Below are positions 26,171-35,552 of a stretch of 64,000 bases of DNA, one piece after another. Each line of letters begins with the position of its first letter. The stretch's first letter is position 1. The stretch covers positions 62,001 through 126,000 of the forward strand of contig NZ_BOLV01000005.1 in NCBI RefSeq assembly GCF_016861845.1, read 5' to 3'. A model generated the notes under the pieces. The model was not told the DNA's origin. It did no database searches and saw only the letters and a list, made by a program, of their open reading frames with translations. The position numbers and the translations under genes are program-made. Source of the DNA: Lacticaseibacillus suilingensis (lineage in GTDB: Bacteria > Bacillota > Bacilli > Lactobacillales > Lactobacillaceae).

Positions 26171-26815
26171 TCACAGCCAGGCGGGCTTGTTGCCATCGGT
26201 GTGTGGCTTGTTCAGGCCGATACTGTCATGCGGATACAGGTTCGGTTCTTTGATCAGTTTCACAATGAAGTCCGCCACGCTTTGCCGCGAGACTTCGGTG
26301 CCTTTGAAGGGTTCAGCAGCGCCAGAGAGTTCATAATCGATTTCATCTTTGTCGGTGAGCCAGGCCGGCCGCAGCTGGGTCGCATTGATTTCAGGATGCG
26401 CCGCGAGCAGTTTGGCCGATGCGCGAAAGCCTGGTAGGTAGGCTTTGATCGCCTGCTCGTTCCACTGGCCAAATTTACCAGGCACTTCATGTAAGGCGCC
26501 GAGCGCGGAATAGAAAATCAGGCGCGTGCGCCCAGTGGCCGCCATCGCCGTGATGATGGCTTGGGTGAAGGTGGCGAGCTGGACGCCGCCAAGGTTGGAA
26601 TAAACCACATCCGCGTCGACCATGGCTGCGGTCAAAGCGGCGACATCCTGCGCATCGCCTTCAACTAAAGTCACGCGTGGGTTAACTTGATAACGGTTCA
26701 GGCGAGTGGCGTGGCGTAGATATAGCACTAAATCATCATCTGTTTCAGCCAGCAAGCGGTCGATCACGATTTGGGCGGTGGCGCCGTGAGCGCCGAGAAT
26801 TAGAATTTTGGTCAT
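26171..26815 (-). CDS. NAD(P)H-binding oxidoreductase (atypical SDR, YwnB-like)
   Basis: 214 aa, ATG after AAGGAAG. Nucleotide-binding motif LGAHGATAQIV at 7-17, followed by YSNLGG and FYSALGALHE, and no YxxxK motif. This is the NAD(P)-binding group often annotated as NAD(P)H-binding or nucleoside-diphosphate-sugar epimerase. It is the last gene of a likely operon with the aminotransferase and DUF3737 genes. Confidence 0.8.
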   Translation of the reverse strand: MTKILILGAHGATAQIVIDRLLAETDDDLVLYLRHATRLNRYQVNPRVTLVEGDAQDVAALTAAMVDADVVYSNLGGVQLATFTQAIITAMAATGRTRLIFYSALGALHEVPGKFGQWNEQAIKAYLPGFRASAKLLAAHPEINATQLRPAWLTDKDEIDYELSGAAEPFKGTEVSRQSVADFIVKLIKEPNLYPHDSIGLNKPHTDGNKPAWL

Positions 26816-26851
26816 GGAAATCTTCCTTTCTTGTTTGCGCGCAGTGGGGTT

Positions 26852-28015
26852 TTATTCTTGCTGATAAAGCTCAATGCCATTTGCCAAGCGGTTTAGACCA
26901 TCCGCCAACATGGCAGGGGGGCAGGCAAAATTAAGTCGCAAGAAATGAGCGCCATCACCGCGGTAGACGCTGCCGGCTGAGACAATCAGGCCGGTTGAAG
27001 CGCGCAATGCCGAGGCTAGCTTTTCCGCGTTAGTTGAAATGGCCTGCACATCCAGCCACATCAGATAGGTGGCGCTGCTTTCAATCACTTTGACCTCTGG
27101 CAGGTTGGCGGCGATGAAGTTTTTAGCTTGCTCGGCATTAGCTGCCAGTTGCTGGCGTAAGGCGCGCAACCAATCGGCGCCCTGCGTGTACGCCGCAATC
27201 GTCCCGGGAATCGCCAGCAGGTTTGGCTCTGCTACCTCATCGGTATTCAAACCGCGATTGACCTGCGCCCGTAATGCAGGGTCCGGCACAATGACAGTCG
27301 CGGCATGGAGAGCAGCAACGTTAAAGGTTTTGCTTGGTGAGACCAGCGAGATGGTATTGTCATGTAGCACTGCCGGGAGTGAAAACACCGGTGTGTAGTC
27401 TGGCCCTTGCCAAACCAAGTCGCCGTGAATCTCATCAGCCACCAAAACAACGTGATGGCGCAGGCATAACGTCGCAATCTTTTCTAGCTCCGCCTGCGTC
27501 CAGACCTTGCCAATGGGATTATGCGGGTTACATAAGATCATCATCGTGGTCAGCGGCAGCGCGAGTTTGGCCTCAAGGTCAGTCCATTTGATGTGATAAT
27601 GGCCGTCTTGGTAGTGCAAATCGCTAGAGAGCACATGCCGCCCGTTGTTTTCAATGGAGTGGTAGAAGATATCATAAATTGGCGCCTGAACTAAAACATT
27701 GTCGCCCACATGCGTCAGCCTTCGCACAATAGCTGATAAAGCGGGGATGACCCCGGTGGCAAACAGCATCCAATCAGGCGCAGGTTTGGCGTGGTGCATG
27801 TTACTATACCAAGTCGCAACGGCGGCGAAGTAGTCGGGTCCTGGTGCTTCGTAGCCAAAAGCGCCAAGTGAAATTTTGTCCTGCATTGCGGTCAAGATGG
27901 CTGGAGCCGTGCGGAAATCCATGTCAGCAATCCACATCGGGAGCTCGCCGGGCTGAACATTCCATTTGATTGAATTGGTGGCGCGCCGATCTGGAGCGTT
28001 GTCAAAGTCGTACAT
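26852..28015 (-). CDS. MalY/PatB-type aminotransferase (cystathionine beta-lyase)
   Basis: 387 aa. Pyridoxal-phosphate lysine in SLVSPSKTFNVAALH (about residue 232), with the fold-type I features NPHNPIGKVW and VADEIHGDLV before it. The N-terminus FDNAPDRRATNSIKWN and WIADMDF are typical of MalY/PatB C-S lyases, which cleave cystathionine or cysteine to pyruvate, ammonia and a thiol. Starts directly at the stop of the DUF3737 gene (TAATG), so the two are translationally coupled. Confidence 0.9.
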   Translation of the reverse strand: MYDFDNAPDRRATNSIKWNVQPGELPMWIADMDFRTAPAILTAMQDKISLGAFGYEAPGPDYFAAVATWYSNMHHAKPAPDWMLFATGVIPALSAIVRRLTHVGDNVLVQAPIYDIFYHSIENNGRHVLSSDLHYQDGHYHIKWTDLEAKLALPLTTMMILCNPHNPIGKVWTQAELEKIATLCLRHHVVLVADEIHGDLVWQGPDYTPVFSLPAVLHDNTISLVSPSKTFNVAALHAATVIVPDPALRAQVNRGLNTDEVAEPNLLAIPGTIAAYTQGADWLRALRQQLAANAEQAKNFIAANLPEVKVIESSATYLMWLDVQAISTNAEKLASALRASTGLIVSAGSVYRGDGAHFLRLNFACPPAMLADGLNRLANGIELYQQE

Positions 28016-28881
28016 TAAGCCGACTTCCTTTCTACAATTGGAACAGCGGTGGTGATTTCAGTTTGGCTCGGGTCGATTTTGGTGTGATCAAGAATCAAGG
28101 TGTCGATACCATGGGCGTGAATGCGGCCGCTGATGGGATTTTTGACACTTAAGATATCAGAGGTAATCTCCGCTTCAATGTCGCTGCAGTACTCAAAGGC
28201 CAAATCTGTGCGCAGTAGCTGGCAATTTTTCATGTTTAAATGATGGATGTAACAGAGCCCCTGCTGACTTTCGATGGTGCAATTAATCAGCGTCAGATGC
28301 TTGGTGTTCCAAGCCAGATATTCGCCGGTGATGGTCGAGTCATACAGCGTGACATTCTCACAGTTCCAGAAGGCATCCTTGGCGACAAAGGTCGAATGGT
28401 GCGCCTCAATATTTTTGGCGCCATCGAAACAGTAATTACCAATCAGATTCACATGGTCGAGATAGATGTTGCTGCTATCTTTGCCGAAATAGTCGCCATT
28501 GATTTGAACGTCTTCAAGACGGACGTCATCACAGGTCCACATCGTTTCTTCAGCGGCGGCAAAGTGGACATGCGCGAGTCTAATCTGACTACTGCGCCGA
28601 AAGAGTTTGGGAGCCTGCAAAGCGCTGTTGGTGATAGTGATGTCATGGGTGTACCAAATCCCAGACCGGGCCATGGTTTCAAAGGTCGTGTGATCGGCCT
28701 GGATGTGGTGGCTGTACCAAAGCGGATATTTCCATTTGAAAATGGTGTTAGTCAGTCGAATGTTGCGACTTTCCTTCAGCGGCGATTCGCCTTCGCCAAA
28801 CACCGTGCGGTCAATGCGCGCATCATGTTCGGCAAACAGGGAGCGTTCCCCTTTAAAATAATCATTACTATATTGATTCAT
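28015..28881 (-). CDS. DUF3737 family protein, right-handed beta-helix
   Basis: 288 aa, ATG after AGGAGG. Rows of regularly spaced strands (ITITNSALQAPKLF, VRLEDVQINGDYFG, IYLDHVNLIGNYCF, VTLYDSTITGEYLAW) build a pectate-lyase-like beta-helix, as in DUF3737. No signal peptide, so it is cytosolic. Function unknown; in lactobacilli it is very often next to a MalY-type lyase as here. A terminator lies directly before its ribosome-binding site. Confidence 0.85.
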   Translation of the reverse strand: MNQYSNDYFKGERSLFAEHDARIDRTVFGEGESPLKESRNIRLTNTIFKWKYPLWYSHHIQADHTTFETMARSGIWYTHDITITNSALQAPKLFRRSSQIRLAHVHFAAAEETMWTCDDVRLEDVQINGDYFGKDSSNIYLDHVNLIGNYCFDGAKNIEAHHSTFVAKDAFWNCENVTLYDSTITGEYLAWNTKHLTLINCTIESQQGLCYIHHLNMKNCQLLRTDLAFEYCSDIEAEITSDILSVKNPISGRIHAHGIDTLILDHTKIDPSQTEITTAVPIVERKSA

Positions 28882-28892
28882 AATGGCCTCCT

Positions 28893-28926
28893 AAAAAAGG
28901 CACATCGTAGGCAAACACGATGTGCC
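28893..28926 (-). terminator. Terminator between alpha/beta hydrolase and DUF3737 genes
   Basis: GGCACATCGT with ACGATGTGCC forms a perfect 10-bp stem; on the minus strand six T follow, running straight into the AGGAGG of the DUF3737 gene. Confidence 0.85.
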
Positions 28927-28932
28927 AGGTGA

Positions 28933-29856
28933 CTACAGGGCTTCGTCAAAGAAGGCTTGCAACTTAGCAAATGGAATCTTGGTGGTGTCATCGTAAAGGT
29001 CAATGTGATTGGCACCAGGAATGATGACCAGCTGCTTAGGCTCGGCGGCCACTTCATAGGCCCGCTCTGAGAAGCCTTTGGAAAAGGCCTGATCCCCGGC
29101 AATCAACATGAGTGGACGCGGCGAGATTTCCGCGATTTTGTCCAGCAAGGTAAAGTTCATGAAGGCCATGCTGGAGGTTTCAGTAAAGGTGGTAATGGCG
29201 TTGGGGTGCCAGCCGCGACTCGTGAAATAAAAGTCACCGAATTCTCGGAACACGGGGTCATCATTTTCATCGGCCAGTGCAGAGCCGCGCGCCCCTAATG
29301 CCGGCTGGTCGCTTTCAAAGTCGACGTAACGTTGCTCGGCAATGGCAGCCAGGTGTGCTTGGCGTTCTTCTTTGGTCCCTTCCTGGTGCGCGGCGGCAAT
29401 GTCAACCATGCTGGCGGTGGCGACGGCCTTAATGCGAGGGTCAACCGCGGTAGCGCTTAAGGCAAAACTGCCACTGCCGCAAATGCCGATCACACCGATC
29501 CGCTCGCGGTCAACAAACGGCCGGGTGCCCAGATAATCCACACTGGCATGAAAATCCTCCACAAAAATGTCGGGACTAGAGACATGCCGCGGGTTACCAC
29601 CAGAAAAACCGTTGAAAGACGGGTCGAAGGCTAACGCCACATAACCGCGTGTCGCCATTTCCTGGGCGTAAATGCCAGGGCCTTGTTCCTTAACGCCGCT
29701 GTATGGAGGGCCAACCACCAAAGCAGGATATTGCCGGTCGCTCTGCATCTTTTTGGGGGTGTAGAGGTCGGCCGCCAGTTCGATGCCGTAGCGATTGTGA
29801 AAGCGTACCGTTTTACGTGAAACTTTGGGACTGAGTTTGAAAATATAGTTATCCAT
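28933..29856 (-). CDS. Alpha/beta hydrolase (YcjY/dienelactone-hydrolase-like)
   Basis: 307 aa. Nucleophile region IGICGSGSFAL at about residues 123-133, acid in LIAGDQAFS and histidine in PGANHIDLYD (about residue 287). The nucleophile-elbow pattern GxCxSG deviates from the usual GxSxG and is typical of the YcjY/DLH-like subgroup. No signal peptide. Substrate unknown. It is the third gene of an operon with an acetyltransferase and an SDR. Confidence 0.8.
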   Translation of the reverse strand: MDNYIFKLSPKVSRKTVRFHNRYGIELAADLYTPKKMQSDRQYPALVVGPPYSGVKEQGPGIYAQEMATRGYVALAFDPSFNGFSGGNPRHVSSPDIFVEDFHASVDYLGTRPFVDRERIGVIGICGSGSFALSATAVDPRIKAVATASMVDIAAAHQEGTKEERQAHLAAIAEQRYVDFESDQPALGARGSALADENDDPVFREFGDFYFTSRGWHPNAITTFTETSSMAFMNFTLLDKIAEISPRPLMLIAGDQAFSKGFSERAYEVAAEPKQLVIIPGANHIDLYDDTTKIPFAKLQAFFDEAL

Positions 29857-29868
29857 TTTGAGGACTCC

Positions 29869-30612
29869 TTACCATGGTTGATCCGTCGGGCCGACGGTGA
29901 ATTCGTTGACGTTGGTATCTTCAGGCATATCGATGGCGAAGGCGACGACCTGGGCAATGCGATCGGCGGTGATTTCGTAGGTGTCATAGGTTTGCTGCAT
30001 CCCAGCGGCGGCACTCGGATCGGTGATGGTCGCCAGGAGCTCGGTTTTGATGGCAGCGGGATAGATGGTGGCCGTGCGGATGTGACTGCCTTCTTGCGCT
30101 GCTTCCATGCGCAACACCTCCATCAAGTCGCGAACGGCCCATTTGGTGGCGCCATAAACTGCCCCGCCTGGGTAGGCTTTGAGGCCAGCCACCGAGCTGG
30201 TTGCGATGAAGTGGCCAGACTTCTGGGCTTTGAAGGTCGGCAGCGCGGCAGCAATGCCGTTTAGCACGCCTTTGAGGTTCACATCGACCATCCGATTCCA
30301 TTCGTCAACCTTCAGCGCCGACAGCGGGGAGTTCGGCATCAGGCCGGCATTCAAAAACATCACGTCGATGCCGCCAAATGCGTCTTTGGCTAACTGCACC
30401 AAGTTTTCGTTATCAGCAGGCCGCACAACATCGGTCACGCGGTAAACGGCTTGACCGCCGGCAGCGATGATGTCGTCAGCTAGCGCCTTGAGCTTATCTT
30501 CACGCCGCGCGCCTAGCACGACTTTGGCGCCGCGGCTGGCCAATAATTTGGCGGTTTCGGCGCCAATGCCGCTTGAAGCGCCAGTGATGACAACTACTTT
30601 ATCTTTAATCAT
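29869..30612 (-). CDS. Short-chain dehydrogenase/reductase
   Basis: 247 aa from the ATG at 30612 (AAGGAGA nine bases upstream); a longer frame to 30738 overlaps the previous gene. Cofactor motif TGASSGIG at 10-17, NAG in FLNAGLM, catalytic Ser in ATSSVAG and YxxxK in YGATK (about 150-154): complete classical SDR. The basic residue in LGARRED after the second strand suggests NADP(H). Overlaps the acetyltransferase gene by 8 bases. Confidence 0.9.
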   Translation of the reverse strand: MIKDKVVVITGASSGIGAETAKLLASRGAKVVLGARREDKLKALADDIIAAGGQAVYRVTDVVRPADNENLVQLAKDAFGGIDVMFLNAGLMPNSPLSALKVDEWNRMVDVNLKGVLNGIAAALPTFKAQKSGHFIATSSVAGLKAYPGGAVYGATKWAVRDLMEVLRMEAAQEGSHIRTATIYPAAIKTELLATITDPSAAAGMQQTYDTYEITADRIAQVVAFAIDMPEDTNVNEFTVGPTDQPW

Positions 30613-31183
30613 TACTATTCTCCTTGTGAGTTGACTTGATTGGACGCATGACTTGCGCCGGCACGCCGGCGACAATTGTGTTAGCTGGGACATCCTTAGT
30701 GACCACGGCGCCAGCGCCGACAATCGCATGTTCGCCAATGGTGACGCCAGGCAGCACGGTCACATTGGCGCCCAGCCACGCGCCGGTTTTGATGTGGACC
30801 GCTTTGAGTACCAAATCCCGGCGCCGCGTTGGGTCTTCGCTATGATTGACCGAAATTAGGGTCACCCGCGGGCCGAGCAAGACGCCGTCATCAAGCGTGA
30901 TGCCCCCAAGATCCACAAAGAAGCAGTCACGGTTAATGAAGACATTGGGCCCGATGGTGGTGTGGCGGCCAAAATCGGTTTGAAAAGGTGGGTTCAGCAC
31001 CGAACTCGCCGGCAGAGGATAGCCCAAAATGGCGGCCAACTGCTGCCGCCTAGCTTCATCGGTGGTGGCTTGGTTGAGGGTAATCAGCAAGGCGCTGGTT
31101 TCTTCCACCACGGCGTGCACTGCCGCCGCAGTAGCGCCGCCCCAACTGACATGGCCGGCGTTGATGAGATGGTCAAAATTCAT
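30605..31183 (-). CDS. Sugar O-acetyltransferase, maltose acetyltransferase type
   Basis: 192 aa. Left-handed beta-helix hexapeptide repeats run from about residue 73 to 180 (TTIGPNVFINRDCFFVDLG, VTVLPGVTIGEHAIVGAGAVVTKDVPANTIVAGVPAQ), with the catalytic His in SVNHSEDP. This is the LbH_MAT group that acetylates sugars or similar acceptors. It is first in an operon with SDR and hydrolase genes and divergent from a LysR gene. Confidence 0.9.
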   Translation of the reverse strand: MNFDHLINAGHVSWGGATAAAVHAVVEETSALLITLNQATTDEARRQQLAAILGYPLPASSVLNPPFQTDFGRHTTIGPNVFINRDCFFVDLGGITLDDGVLLGPRVTLISVNHSEDPTRRRDLVLKAVHIKTGAWLGANVTVLPGVTIGEHAIVGAGAVVTKDVPANTIVAGVPAQVMRPIKSTHKENSND

Positions 31184-31224
31184 GGCGTGACCTCCTTTGA
31201 TAGGTTCAGCATAAGTGCAAGTGT

Positions 31225-31259
31225 GTATTATGTCTAATACTTAAAAATGATGTTATACT
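31225..31259. promoter_or_regulatory. LysR operator and promoter in the divergent gap
   Basis: GTATTA TGTC TAATAC (31225-31240) is a perfect 6-4-6 inverted repeat. TATACT at 31254-31259 is the probable -10 of the LysR gene. The 11-mer ATGTCTAATAC at 31230-31240 recurs at 33064-33074 upstream of the aldo/keto reductase gene. Confidence 0.6.
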
Positions 31260-31286
31260 ATGCCTATTAGGAATGGAGGGTCGCAG

Positions 31287-32168
31287 ATGGAACTGCGGGT
31301 TTTACGTTACTTTTTGATGGTCGTGAATGAACGCAACATTTCCCGGGCGGCGGAGCGGCTTCATGTGTCACAACCCACGATTTCGCGGCAGCTTAAAGAC
31401 CTTGAGGATGAATTAGGCGTGACCTTGTTTGAACGCGGCAGTCGCAGTATTGAGCTGACCGCGGCCGGCGAATACTTCGCCAACCAGGCTCGCCAAATCG
31501 TGTTGTTGGCGGATAAAGCCGTGGCCAATGTGAATCAGACCCAGGAAGTCACCGGCCAGATTATGATTGGGAGTGCTGAGGCGCCGATGATGGTCACCAT
31601 CGGTCAGGCCGTTAGCCAACTCGGGCAAACCGCGCCCAAGGTGCAAGTCGGCATTTACAGCACAGATGCCAATGAGGTCAAACAACGCTTGCATGCGGGG
31701 GTGTTTGACTTCGGGGTGGTGATGGAGCCGACTAACAAAGACGATAGTGACTTCCTTAAGTTACCGGGGACCAGCGCTTGGGGCGTTTTGGTCCGTGAAG
31801 ATTCACCCCTGGCGCAAAAAGCGGCGGTTACCGCTGCGGATTTAGCCGATCAGCGGATCATCATGTCGCAGCAGCATGGCAGTATCAGCTACCTGACCGA
31901 TTGGCTGGGGACCAGTGACCTGCAGCTCAATGTGGTGGCAACGTACAATTTGCTTTACAATGCCTCTATCCTGGTCGAAACGGGGGTCGGGATTGCCCTG
32001 TGTTTGGACGGCATCATCAACACAGCGGATTCAACTTTGCGGTTCGTCCCACTGACGCCGCGGTTGGAAGCTAAAGCAAGCTTGATTTGGCCCAAAAACA
32101 CGCCGCAGTCCCCTGCGGCCAGCGCGTTTTTGGCGGCGCTACGAGCACTTTTGCCAAGTGATTACTGA
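31287..32168 (+). CDS. LysR-family transcriptional regulator
   Basis: 293 aa from the ATG at 31287, after GGAGGGT. HTH residues 1-60 (LRYFLMVVNERNISRAAERLHVSQPTISRQLKDLEDELG), then substrate-binding domain from about residue 85. It lies between the divergent acetyltransferase/SDR/hydrolase operon and a convergent aldo/keto reductase gene. A shared motif in both promoters suggests it controls both. Confidence 0.9.
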   Translation: MELRVLRYFLMVVNERNISRAAERLHVSQPTISRQLKDLEDELGVTLFERGSRSIELTAAGEYFANQARQIVLLADKAVANVNQTQEVTGQIMIGSAEAPMMVTIGQAVSQLGQTAPKVQVGIYSTDANEVKQRLHAGVFDFGVVMEPTNKDDSDFLKLPGTSAWGVLVREDSPLAQKAAVTAADLADQRIIMSQQHGSISYLTDWLGTSDLQLNVVATYNLLYNASILVETGVGIALCLDGIINTADSTLRFVPLTPRLEAKASLIWPKNTPQSPAASAFLAALRALLPSDY

Positions 32169-33013
32169 ACATAAGTGATGTGGTGCAGACGGTAGGCTTC
32201 GCGACAGCTGGCGACATCCAGAATGAGGGGTTGACCGGTATCGAGTTGGTCAATTTTACCCATATCATTGGCGTTTAAGGCAAAATCATCGATGGTGAAG
32301 TTCTGGCGGATGCGAGCGAGATGCACCGACTTGGGAATCGCCACCACGCCAGACTGCTTTAGCCACCGCAAAGTGACTTGAGCCGCGGTTTTGCCGTAAT
32401 GCGCCCCAATCGTGGTCAAAGTCGGGTTGGTAAAAAGCTGGTGCTGACCTTCGGCAAACGGTGCCCAGGCCATGGGCGTGATGCGATATTTTGCCATCAG
32501 CGCGCGCAAGGCGCGCCGCTGGGAAAAGGGATGCAGCTCGATTTGGTTGACGGCAGGGACAATGTCAAAACTGGCGATCAAATCGACTAGCCGGTCAGGT
32601 AGAAAATTGCAGACGCCAATCGCGCGAATTTTACCGGCACGGTAGAGTTCTTGCATCGCCCGCCAGCTGCCGTAGTAGTCGCCATAAGGCATGTGAATAA
32701 GGTAAAGATCGAGATAATCGGTTTGCAGATTAGCCAGCGTCTTTTGAAAAGACGCCATTGTCTGCTTGTAGCCACTGACTTGAATCCAAACTTTGCTTGA
32801 AATAAAAATTTCGGTGCGCGGAATGCCGGATTTGGCGATTGCTTTGCCTACCGCGGCTTCGTTGCCATAGCAGGCGGCGGTGTCGATGAGCCGATAGCCA
32901 GTTTGCAGCGCATCGAGGACGCTTTGCTCGCACTGAGCCGGATCATCGATTTGGAACACGCCATAGCCAAGTTGGGGCATCTTAATGCCGTTGTTGAGTT
33001 GAATGGTTTTCAT
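32162..33013 (-). CDS. Aldo/keto reductase
   Basis: 283 aa from the ATG at 33013 (AGGGAGAG upstream). Family pattern complete: NNGIKMPQLGYGVFQ start, Asp-Tyr catalytic pair in LIDTAACYGNEAAVG, Lys in ISSKVW, His in DLYLIHMPYG, and the cofactor region VAIPKSVHLARIRQN near the end. Small-molecule carbonyl reductase using NADPH. Ends 7 bases inside the LysR gene (convergent). Confidence 0.9.
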   Translation of the reverse strand: MKTIQLNNGIKMPQLGYGVFQIDDPAQCEQSVLDALQTGYRLIDTAACYGNEAAVGKAIAKSGIPRTEIFISSKVWIQVSGYKQTMASFQKTLANLQTDYLDLYLIHMPYGDYYGSWRAMQELYRAGKIRAIGVCNFLPDRLVDLIASFDIVPAVNQIELHPFSQRRALRALMAKYRITPMAWAPFAEGQHQLFTNPTLTTIGAHYGKTAAQVTLRWLKQSGVVAIPKSVHLARIRQNFTIDDFALNANDMGKIDQLDTGQPLILDVASCREAYRLHHITYVQ

Positions 33014-33052
33014 GCTATCTCTCCCTAATCTCTTCGGCATTAGCTTACGGAG

Positions 33053-33080
33053 CAATAGGCAGAATGTCTAATACCTATTT
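33053..33080 (-). promoter_or_regulatory. Second copy of the LysR-type motif
   Basis: ATGTCTAATAC at 33064-33074, flanked by ATAGG and CCTAT arms that form a wider inverted repeat, 50 bases upstream of the aldo/keto reductase start. Confidence 0.5.
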
Positions 33081-33184
33081 CAACTATAAGCACATAACGG
33101 TTAGGTATAGGACGGACCATTTAAGGGTCAGTTGAGGGGCTAAATTATTGGTGGTATGCTGACTCAAAACTGAGGAGGCCGCAC

Positions 33185-34281
33185 ATGAGCAAACCTGTTT
33201 CGATGATTGAATTATTTTATGATCTCGTCTTTGTCTACATGATTGCCAAAGCGACAGGGCTCTTGCATCAGCTCGAGCACGGCGTGATTGCGCCGCTGAC
33301 CCTGGTGGTGTTTGCCTTCGTGGTGATTGTGTTTATCAATTCTTGGATGGTGCAAACAGTGTTCGTCAATCGCTTTGGGGCGTCGTCTTGGACCGATATT
33401 GGGTTTATGTTTGGCGACATGATGATCGTGCTCTACATGGCGAACAGCTTTTCGTCGGCGCTTGATGCCAATTTACGGCCGTTTTTCCTTGCGGCGGGGC
33501 TGTTGTCGTTGACGCTATGCATTCAGTACGTCCTGGTGTGGCGGCGCACTGATAACCGTGATGATCGCGCCATTGCCCAGGCCTTCAGCGGCATCTTAGG
33601 GGTGCGGACGCTGACCTTGCTTGGGCAGGCTTATTGCCGCTGCGCGCGGGCCTCTGGCTGGCGGCGGCTGGGGTGATCGTGAGTTGGGTCGCTCCAGCCT
33701 TTACTGGCAAACTGACCCGCAAGCACCCGATTATATTCTCACATCTGCTAGAACGGGTGACCGAGCTGTCGATTGTGCTGTTTGGTGAAACGATTGTCGG
33801 GATCGCTGGCTATTTCACGCGCCAGACCTTTTCCGTGGTGTCAGTGCTGATTTTTCTGATTGTGGCCAGTTTGTTTTTCGCTTATATCGCCGTGTTTGAT
33901 CACCTAGTCGACGATAAAAAGGCCGGCGAAACCGGCAATTTGTTGATTTATCTGCACTATCCCATTATTTTTGGCGTCAGTATGGTGACTGTTGCGTTAC
34001 GCGACATTACGGCGCCAACCGTCCACCACGCTTTTGCCATGACCTTCCTCTATGCTGGGATTGGGCTGATGTATCTGGGCTTGTGGTTGGCGCGGTATTA
34101 CCAGCAGGCTCGCTATCAGACCCACCAGACCAGCTATGTGGTCATCGCCGGCTTGCTCGTCGTTGCCTATGGTATGACGCTAGTTCTGGTTCAGCCACTG
34201 GCAACAGTAGTGGTGACGGCATTTGTGAGCCTTGCTGCAGCGGCGTTATTGGCGCGGCAGATCGACCCGGCTGGACACTAG
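33185..34281 (+). pseudogene. Low-temperature requirement protein A (LtrA)-like, frameshifted
   Basis: The ATG at 33185 follows GAGGAGG. The first frame (to 33676) starts SMIELFYDLVFVYMIAKATG, the typical LtrA N-terminus, and gives four to five membrane helices. At about 33617-33640 the frame changes and the second frame continues GLLPLRAGLWLAAAGVIV and FSHLLERVTELSIVLFGETIVGI to 34281 (the conserved ERxxxLxIxxxGE block). One missing base explains both parts. Either a real inactivation or a sequencing error. Confidence 0.8.
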
Positions 34282-34310
34282 GCGGCATAGGTGGTCAGTT
34301 TGATGACGGC

Positions 34311-34343
34311 AAAAAGCCATTCCCATGATGAGTAGGAATGGCT
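34311..34343 (-). terminator. Terminator of the glutamate-cysteine ligase gene
   Basis: AGCCATTCC with GGAATGGCT; on the minus strand five T follow. Confidence 0.8.
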
Positions 34344-34370
34344 GATTGAAGCTGGTGCGGTCGCGATTTT

Positions 34371-35552
34371 TTAGCGTGTTGCAAAGACGGATGCGTGCTG
34401 CCAAATTTGGTAAGCCAAGGTTTGCGTCGTATCTTCAAAGGCTTTCAAGGCTTCTTGAATGCTGTTTTGATAGGCCGCTGGGAAATCGTGCTGCGCGGCG
34501 AAGGCGGCGAGTGGCGTTAACAGCGCCACGCCCGCTTCCTGACATTCTGAAGGCGCGTGGGGATCTTCTAAGGCCACGCGGTCGTTGAGCTGGCGCGCTG
34601 CGGCCAACTTTTTAGCCAGCGTTTCAGCATTTAACCGGGGCTGGTAGGCAAAATACAACGCCAGGCTTTGCACCAAGCGCAGCTGATCGGCAGTGACGCC
34701 GAGTGGAGTGAAGGGATTGAGATCAAAGCTGCGCAGCTCGAGATGTGAGATCCCAGCCTCCAACAGATGCTCAGGGCGCTTATCGGCACCGCTTTTTAGC
34801 CGGACCGGTTCATAATATTGACCCGCCTTCATCAGCTGCCCGGCTTCAATCGCTGCTTGAATGCGTGCCACGTAGCGGGGGACCGAGGTGTAATCACCAG
34901 CGATGTTGCGGGGAAAGCCGAACTGGCTGTTGCGGAGGCTGCGGACCGGCAGTGGTGGCGTCGTTTTCGTGAAGTAACCCGTCAATGCACCGGGAGTGGC
35001 TCCGAATAGATAGGTGAAGACCCAGTGGTGCAACATGAAATACTGGGCGAGGTGGATATAAAGGGCGTCGGCGTCGGCGAAACCGGTTTCGGTTAAAATG
35101 AAGCTCAAAGCCGCGGGCCGAAAGCTAAAGTTGATGTGCACCCCAGTGTTCATCAGCCGCGGCAGTGGATATAGGCGACTTAATTTTTGGCGGTAAGGGT
35201 AAGACCGCTCAGGGTAGGGCGAGATCAAAGCAGACGAAACCTGGGGCAACAGCGGCGGGCAGCTATACGGCCACAGGCAGTCTTCGGCTGGCAACTGCTC
35301 TGCCACCGCCTGAATGATGGCCGTGCCATGCCGAATGTTTTGGGCGACGTTGGGGGTGGCAGGCAACGTGAATTCCAGCTGCGCGGTGAAAAATTCCCGC
35401 GCGACAAAGGGGCGCAAGGCCGTTTCCAGGTCATCAGGAAAAGGCGCTGCACTGAGCAGACTTTGCGGAGTCACCCGCATTTTCTCGACTTCAAGGCCAA
35501 CGTTGACAGCTTCGGCAACGATTTGACCGAGGGTTAGGCAGGGCGTGGTCAT
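34371..35552 (-). CDS. Glutamate-cysteine ligase family protein (GshA-like)
   Basis: 393 aa from the ATG at 35552, five bases after GAGGTG; the frame extends to 35723 but the family normally begins about 25 residues before the GIExE motif, here GLEVEKMRV. Other motifs: HINFSFRP, and SHLELRSFDLNPFTPLGV near residue 295, the hallmark of gamma-glutamylcysteine synthetases. It is shorter than GshA proteins (about 500 aa) and lacks the C-terminal ATP-grasp of GshF. It may make gamma-glutamylcysteine without a glutathione synthetase. Confidence 0.75.
   Translation of the reverse strand: MTTPCLTLGQIVAEAVNVGLEVEKMRVTPQSLLSAAPFPDDLETALRPFVAREFFTAQLEFTLPATPNVAQNIRHGTAIIQAVAEQLPAEDCLWPYSCPPLLPQVSSALISPYPERSYPYRQKLSRLYPLPRLMNTGVHINFSFRPAALSFILTETGFADADALYIHLAQYFMLHHWVFTYLFGATPGALTGYFTKTTPPLPVRSLRNSQFGFPRNIAGDYTSVPRYVARIQAAIEAGQLMKAGQYYEPVRLKSGADKRPEHLLEAGISHLELRSFDLNPFTPLGVTADQLRLVQSLALYFAYQPRLNAETLAKKLAAARQLNDRVALEDPHAPSECQEAGVALLTPLAAFAAQHDFPAAYQNSIQEALKAFEDTTQTLAYQIWQHASVFATR

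Noticed and set aside
28240-28932. 230-codon plus-strand frame opposite the DUF3737 gene
   Set aside because: It lacks a ribosome-binding site and lies antisense to a gene with clear family motifs and beta-helix periodicity.
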